A stretch of DNA of 64,000 nucleotides from NCBI GenBank assembly GCA_014584315.1, contig JACTNA010000028.1:1-64000 (forward strand), given 5' to 3'. The notes below the pieces were generated by a model, which searched no databases, had not been told where the DNA came from, and worked only from the letters and a program-made list of their open reading frames with translations. The position numbers and the translations under genes were made by a program. This document shows, one piece after another, positions 59,982 to 64,000 of the stretch (the stretch's first letter is position 1; each line of letters begins with the position of its first letter). Source of the stretch: Planctomycetota bacterium. Its GTDB lineage: Bacteria > Planctomycetota > Phycisphaerae > Phycisphaerales > UBA1924.

Positions 59982-61424
59982 ATGCAGAACGTGCCTAGAC
60001 ACGAACTCTTCGCGATACTGAGCCAGATGAATCCCTGGTGGCAAGGGCAGCTCCTTCGCGGCCTGCCCACGTGGACTCGTGCCGCCTTCCCAGAACTCCT
60101 CAGGTGGCTCGTCGATCCGCCTGCGCCCCGCGCCGTCCTCGTTACTGGAGCACGTCAGGTCGGCAAGACGACGCTCCTGCGGCAGGCCGCTCGTTCTCTG
60201 CTCGCTCGCGGCATCGAACCACGACAGATTCTGTACGTCACCTTCGATCATCCCCTCATGAAGATCAGCGGCGTTGAGGGGGTGATGCGAGTATGGAACG
60301 AGCTCAACGCCCCGGACCCGGAGCGAGAGCAGCACCTTCTGCTCGACGAGATCCAGTACGTCAGCGACTGGGGCACGTGGCTCAAGCATCAAGTGGACTT
60401 CGAGAAGCACAGGCGCATCGCGGCCACCGGCTCTGCAATCCCGATCCGGCGCGAAGGGCAGGAATCGGGCGTGGGCCGCTGGCACACGATCAAACTCCCG
60501 ACGCTGTCGTTCTATGAGTACCTTCAGATCAGAAACACCGCGATGCCGGAAGTCCCGCGCGTCGCTTCATTGACGCAGCCCTTCGCGTGGCCGGACGCCG
60601 AGCGGCGGAGGGTCGCCCTGAGTGCGGAGGCGCTCGTCCCGCATTTCCACGAGTACCTGCTCCGCGGCGGCTTTCCCCAGACCGCGAGCGTCGACGACGT
60701 CGATACGGCCCAGCGGCTGCTCCGCGAGGACATCGTCGACAAGGTGCTCAAACGCGACATGACCGCCCTTTTCGGCGTGCGACGCATCACGGAACTGGAG
60801 CGACTCTTCATCTATCTCTGCCTGCACGATGGGGGGATGCTCGACGTTCAGGCGCTGGCGAGCAACGTCGGCGTCAACTCACGCACGATCGCCAACTACC
60901 TCGACCTCTTCGAGGACTCGAACCTCATCTACCGCCTCCGTCCGTTCGGGTACGGGAAGCAGATTCTCAAGGGGCGGCAGAAGGTCTATCTCGCCGATGC
61001 CGCCATCGCCGGGAGCGTGCTCATGCGCGGCCGTGCGCTGCTCGAAGACGCCACGCGCCTGGGACACGCCGTCGAAACCGCCTTCTTCAAGCACGTCTTC
61101 GCGCACTACTACAGCGTCAGCATCGGCTTCTCCTACTGGATCGGCGACCGCGGCACGGAGATCGATGTCATCGCCGAGATCGCCGGCCGCGTCGTCCCCT
61201 TCGAGGTCAAGTACCGCGGCACGATCGACTCGCGCGACCTCCGAGCGCTCGCCGAGTTCTGCGCCGCCCGCGACGTGAACCGTGCCTACATCATCGGCGC
61301 AGACCCGCGCGACCTCAGCGTCCGCCCCCTCGGCCCCGCCCCCGAAGCCCCCCAGGCCCTCGTCATCCCGGCCCCCCTCGCGTGCTACTGGCTGTCGAGG
61401 ATGGAGTTGGAGCGCACCGAATGA
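59982..61424 (+). CDS. AAA_14/DUF4143 ATPase with nuclease-like C-terminus
   Basis: A 480-residue protein: Walker A VTGARQVGKTTLLRQ (about 53-67), Walker B HLLLDEIQYV and a DUF4143 region (ALVPHFHEYLLRGGFPQT, SRTIANYLDLFEDSNLIYRLRPFG) ending in an endonuclease-like fold with GTEIDVIAEIAGRVVPFEVKYRG, i.e. an E-x-D...ExK arrangement. These ATPases are widespread in mobile or defence-like positions; cellular role unknown. The start codon is preceded by the A+T-rich promoter described separately. The 180 bases after the stop show nothing recognisable. Confidence 0.8.
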   Translation: MQNVPRHELFAILSQMNPWWQGQLLRGLPTWTRAAFPELLRWLVDPPAPRAVLVTGARQVGKTTLLRQAARSLLARGIEPRQILYVTFDHPLMKISGVEGVMRVWNELNAPDPEREQHLLLDEIQYVSDWGTWLKHQVDFEKHRRIAATGSAIPIRREGQESGVGRWHTIKLPTLSFYEYLQIRNTAMPEVPRVASLTQPFAWPDAERRRVALSAEALVPHFHEYLLRGGFPQTASVDDVDTAQRLLREDIVDKVLKRDMTALFGVRRITELERLFIYLCLHDGGMLDVQALASNVGVNSRTIANYLDLFEDSNLIYRLRPFGYGKQILKGRQKVYLADAAIAGSVLMRGRALLEDATRLGHAVETAFFKHVFAHYYSVSIGFSYWIGDRGTEIDVIAEIAGRVVPFEVKYRGTIDSRDLRALAEFCAARDVNRAYIIGADPRDLSVRPLGPAPEAPQALVIPAPLACYWLSRMELERTE

Positions 61425-61606
61425 TGGCGTCGAGCTCGCGTCGCCTGCGTCCACTCGATCCTCGATCCTTGAGCCATCGACCGCTCCTTCATTCCAAACA
61501 CTAACCGAACGGTCGCCGCCCGTCAACGGCACCCCCAACCCCAGCGGCTAGCATCCCCGAGCCGCAACCGCGATGCCACCGGCGCGCCGCTCCGCGCCCT
61601 TCGCCC

Positions 61607-61849
61607 ATGACCGAGATCATCGTCACCACGGTCGTCGTCGCCGTCCTCGGCGTGCCCTTCATCCTCCTCTGGTGGAAGATCGCGGATCAGTGGGCGGACG
61701 AGGAGCACAAGCGGTTCGGCCGCACCAAGGCGCCCGAAGGACCGGCCCCGCGCGTCGTCCGCGGCTTCGACTCGCCCGCGAGCGCGGACCCTGCCGCTCC
61801 CGCCTCTTCCCCCGTCGCCGAGCCGATGGAGGATCGGCGCGCGCCCTGA
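61607..61849 (+). CDS. Small single-pass membrane protein
   Basis: An 80-residue protein with one N-terminal helix (IIVTTVVVAVLGVPFILLWW), a basic HKRFGRTK stretch and a Pro/Ala-rich tail. It looks like a short membrane anchor or bitopic accessory protein. The CLC gene starts 90 bases later on the same strand, so joint transcription is possible. No family recognised. Confidence 0.55.
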   Translation: MTEIIVTTVVVAVLGVPFILLWWKIADQWADEEHKRFGRTKAPEGPAPRVVRGFDSPASADPAAPASSPVAEPMEDRRAP

Positions 61850-61939
61850 GCGCCACCGCTCCATCGCGCCGCCGCGGCTCCCGCCACGTTGAGACTTCGA
61901 CGCGCCTCGCCCCTCCCGCCCGATACAGTCGGGGCGAGC

Positions 61940-63769
61940 ATGGCCGCGCTCACCGCCTCCATCCGCCGCGCCCTCAAGCGACTCGGCTTCCGCGAGGAGT
62001 GGTATCTCATCATCATCGGCGCGCTCGTCGGCACGCTCACGGGCCTGGCGGCCATCGCCTTCGACTGGCTGCTCCACCGCGCCTTCGACTCCGCCCACAC
62101 CCTCGAGGCCCGCCTCGGTCCCGTCGGCCTCGTCGTGATTCCCACCGTCGGCCTCGCGGCGACCGGCGTCCTTGTCCACTACTTCGCCGCCGAGGCCAAG
62201 GGGCACGGCGTCCCGCAGGTCATGCGCGCCCTTATCACCCGCGGCGGGTTCATCCCCTGGCGCACGGGCATCGTCAAGGTCGCCACCTCCATCCTCACCG
62301 TCGGCTCGGGCGGGTCCGCCGGCACCGAAGGCCCCATCGTTCAGATCGGCGCCACCGCAGGCTCAGTCGTCGGCCAGCGCCTGGGCGTCTCGCGAGAGCA
62401 GATGTCCGTCCTGGTCGGGTGCGGTGCCGCCGCGGGCATCTCGTCGATCTTCAACGCCCCGATCGCCGGCGTCATCTTCGTCCTCGAGGTCCTGCTGCGC
62501 GACTTCTCGCTCCGGGCCTTCACGCCCATCGTGGTCGCTTCGGTCTTTTCGGCCGTCACCACCCAGGCCGTCCTCGGCGAGAACGAGGCCATCTTCACCG
62601 TCGAGGAAACCCTCCACGCCCTCGAGTTCACGCCGCAGGAACTCCCGTCCTACGTCCTGCTCGGCGGCATCTGCGGGCTGGTGGCGGTCGCCTTCCAGCG
62701 CCTGCTCCACAAGGGCGAGGACCTCTACGACGCGTGGCGCATCCACCCGCTCCTCAAGCCGATCACCGGCGGCCTCGCCCTCGGCGCGCTCGCGCTGGCC
62801 TACATCGCGCTCGAGCACGCGCTCGGCACAGGCTCGCTCACCCGCGGCCCAGCGCCCGCCTTCTTCGCCAACGGCTACGAGCCGATCCACCGCATGCTCG
62901 CTCCGGACACCTACCTCGGCGCGGAGGGCGCGGACGCGCGGCTCGCCGTCCTCGCCCTGCTCCTCCTGCTCATGCTCTTCAAGGCCGTCGCCACCACTTT
63001 CACGCTCGCCTCCGGCGGCTCGGGCGGCGTCTTCGCCCCGAGCCTTTTCCTCGGCGCGACCGCCGGCGGCGCGCTCGGCCTCTCCCTCGAACTCCTCCAC
63101 CTCATTCCCGACGGCTCGACGCCCGCCTCCTACGCGCTCGTCGGCATGGCGGCCGTCCTCGCCGCGTCGTCGCACGCCCCGCTCACCGCCATCCTGCTCC
63201 TCTTCGAACTCACTCGCAACATCTACGTCATGCTCCCCGTCATGCTCGCCGCGGTGCTCGCCACGGTCGTCGCACAACTGCTCGACCGCGACTCGATCTA
63301 CACCTTCCGCCTGCGCCGCTCGGGCCTGCGCGTGGGCCGATCGCGCGACCTGACCGTCCTGCGCCGCGTGCACGTCCGCGGCGTGAGGCAGACCACGCTC
63401 CCGCCCGAGCCGGTCTATCCCTCCGACCCGGTCGCCAAACTCGTCGCCATGCACGCGGTCTACGACACGCCGGACTTCCCGGTGGTGGACGAGCGCGGGC
63501 GATACGTCGGCATGGTGACGGGCCTCGACGTGCGCACCGCGCTGATCGACCGCGAGGCGATCCCGCTCCTCCTCGTGGCCGAGCTCATGCGCGACGATGT
63601 CCCCCCGCTGCTGCCCGATGAGACGCTCGAGGTCGCGCTCGACCGTTTCGCCGCCTGCGACGCGGCCAGCCTGGTCGTCGTCAACGACAACGAGGAACGG
63701 CGCCCCCTCGCCCTCGTCACCCGCGCCGATGTCATGCAGCGCTACCGCGACGCCCTCGAAGAGGCGTAG
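61940..63769 (+). CDS. CLC-family anion channel/transporter with C-terminal CBS pair
   Basis: The 609-residue membrane protein has CLC signatures: KGHGVPQV (place of GSGIPE, Ser replaced by His), GSGGSAGTEGP with the gating Glu, and ASGGSGGVFAP (GxFxP). Two CBS domains follow (about 460-600: VYDTPDFPVVDERGRYVGMVT, ASLVVVNDNEERRPLALVT). At the internal-gate position the sequence is FVLEVLL, where exchangers such as E. coli ClC have a second Glu; Val there is the state of CLC channels. Start at MAALTAS; GATACAGT lies nearby upstream. Confidence 0.9.
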   Translation: MAALTASIRRALKRLGFREEWYLIIIGALVGTLTGLAAIAFDWLLHRAFDSAHTLEARLGPVGLVVIPTVGLAATGVLVHYFAAEAKGHGVPQVMRALITRGGFIPWRTGIVKVATSILTVGSGGSAGTEGPIVQIGATAGSVVGQRLGVSREQMSVLVGCGAAAGISSIFNAPIAGVIFVLEVLLRDFSLRAFTPIVVASVFSAVTTQAVLGENEAIFTVEETLHALEFTPQELPSYVLLGGICGLVAVAFQRLLHKGEDLYDAWRIHPLLKPITGGLALGALALAYIALEHALGTGSLTRGPAPAFFANGYEPIHRMLAPDTYLGAEGADARLAVLALLLLLMLFKAVATTFTLASGGSGGVFAPSLFLGATAGGALGLSLELLHLIPDGSTPASYALVGMAAVLAASSHAPLTAILLLFELTRNIYVMLPVMLAAVLATVVAQLLDRDSIYTFRLRRSGLRVGRSRDLTVLRRVHVRGVRQTTLPPEPVYPSDPVAKLVAMHAVYDTPDFPVVDERGRYVGMVTGLDVRTALIDREAIPLLLVAELMRDDVPPLLPDETLEVALDRFAACDAASLVVVNDNEERRPLALVTRADVMQRYRDALEEA

Positions 63770-63791
63770 GCCGCCCCCTTGGGCCTCGAAG

Positions 63792-63819
63792 AAAAAACGC
63801 CGGGCGTTGCCGCCCGGCG
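63792..63819 (-). terminator. Intrinsic terminator of the TPR gene
   Basis: Minus-strand CGCCGGGCG-loop-CGCCCGGCG, followed by TTTTTTC. It ends the partial gene at the window edge. Confidence 0.85.
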
Positions 63820-63847
63820 CGCGTGACTCAGGGATGAGCCGCGACGA

Positions 63848-64000
63848 TCAGCCGCCGCTCTTCATCTTCTTCATCCGCTCGAGCGCCTCGCTCAGCTGCT
63901 CCTTCATGTTGGCCGGGGCGAGGGCGACGGCCTTCTCCTGCACTTCGAGCGCCTTGTCCTGCTGGCCCGCGAACCAGAGCGCCCACGCGTAGGTGTCCAG
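63848..64000 (-). CDS. TPR-repeat protein, C-terminal end only
   Basis: The last 50 codons, reading out of the window, give LDTYAWALWFAGQQDKALEV, then QEKAVALAPANMKEQLSEAL and a lysine-rich end. This is one tetratricopeptide repeat and a basic tail. The gene is absent from the ORF track because its start lies beyond position 64000. It is followed by a terminator 28 bases after the stop. Confidence 0.8.
   Translation of the reverse strand: MDTYAWALWFAGQQDKALEVQEKAVALAPANMKEQLSEALERMKKMKSGG

Noticed and set aside
61573-63621. 682-residue ORF over the CLC gene
   Set aside because: Arg/Pro/His-rich frame without motifs, shadow of the CLC gene.

Overview
The window is a GC-rich, gene-dense chromosomal segment of a diderm bacterium, most likely a planctomycete of the Phycisphaerae type. 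The main evidence is a run of large secreted proteins ending in paired dockerin-like calcium-loop repeats (DFNGDTVVNTLD type, closing with a conserved GCD/GCP), which are common in that lineage. An LptD homologue, an LPS-kinase-like protein and planctomycete-style prepilin and DUF families agree with this. This is inference from families; no 16S gene is present.

Layout. 0-6.7 kb: a prepilin-like protein, feoA-feoB ferrous iron uptake with a small membrane protein, a STAS-domain protein, a secreted thioredoxin-fold protein, mntR and a DUF167 gene. 6.8-13.7 kb: a translationally coupled DNA methyltransferase/DUF3800 pair, LPS-type surface enzymes (methyltransferase, kinase, glycosyltransferase), a small protein/nucleotidyltransferase cassette with its own operator, and a DEAD-box helicase. 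13.7-22.2 kb: lptD, then a type IV pilus/type II secretion assembly operon (pilM-N-O-P-like and a PilB/GspE ATPase). 22.4-23.7 kb: coaD and a degenerate metallo-beta-lactamase-fold protein.

23.9-30.0 kb: a compact phage-structural module on the minus strand (portal, scaffold-like protein, DUF5309/SU10-type capsid, three putative neck/tail proteins, a small membrane coiled-coil protein and a lipoprotein). No terminase, integrase, tape measure or lysis genes are visible. One of its genes sits between mirror-image repeat arrays. 30.2-33.6 kb: an overlapping operon of a transsulfuration enzyme, an ACT-less aspartokinase and asd, led by a TTGACT-N16-TATCCT promoter and a SAM-I-type riboswitch.

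33.7-52.5 kb: seven consecutive secreted dockerin proteins (three of them proteases: S8, M12-like zincin, HEXXH gluzincin) plus a DUF4198 companion. 52.6-64 kb: lipoamide dehydrogenase, two AAA-type ATPase genes each behind its own A+T-rich promoter with dyad symmetry, FkbM methyltransferase, a hisS gene carrying embedded repeats and a segment of lower GC, a solitary nuoG, a CLC-family channel with CBS domains, and the C-terminus of a TPR protein cut by the window edge.

Regulatory reading. Several housekeeping genes (coaD, hisS, mntR, nuoG, the LPS kinase) have a TANNNT hexamer 6-8 bases before ATG, which suggests leaderless transcripts. Others have clear GGAGG-type ribosome binding sites. 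Functions are assigned from the supplied translations by motif recognition; no database search was possible.
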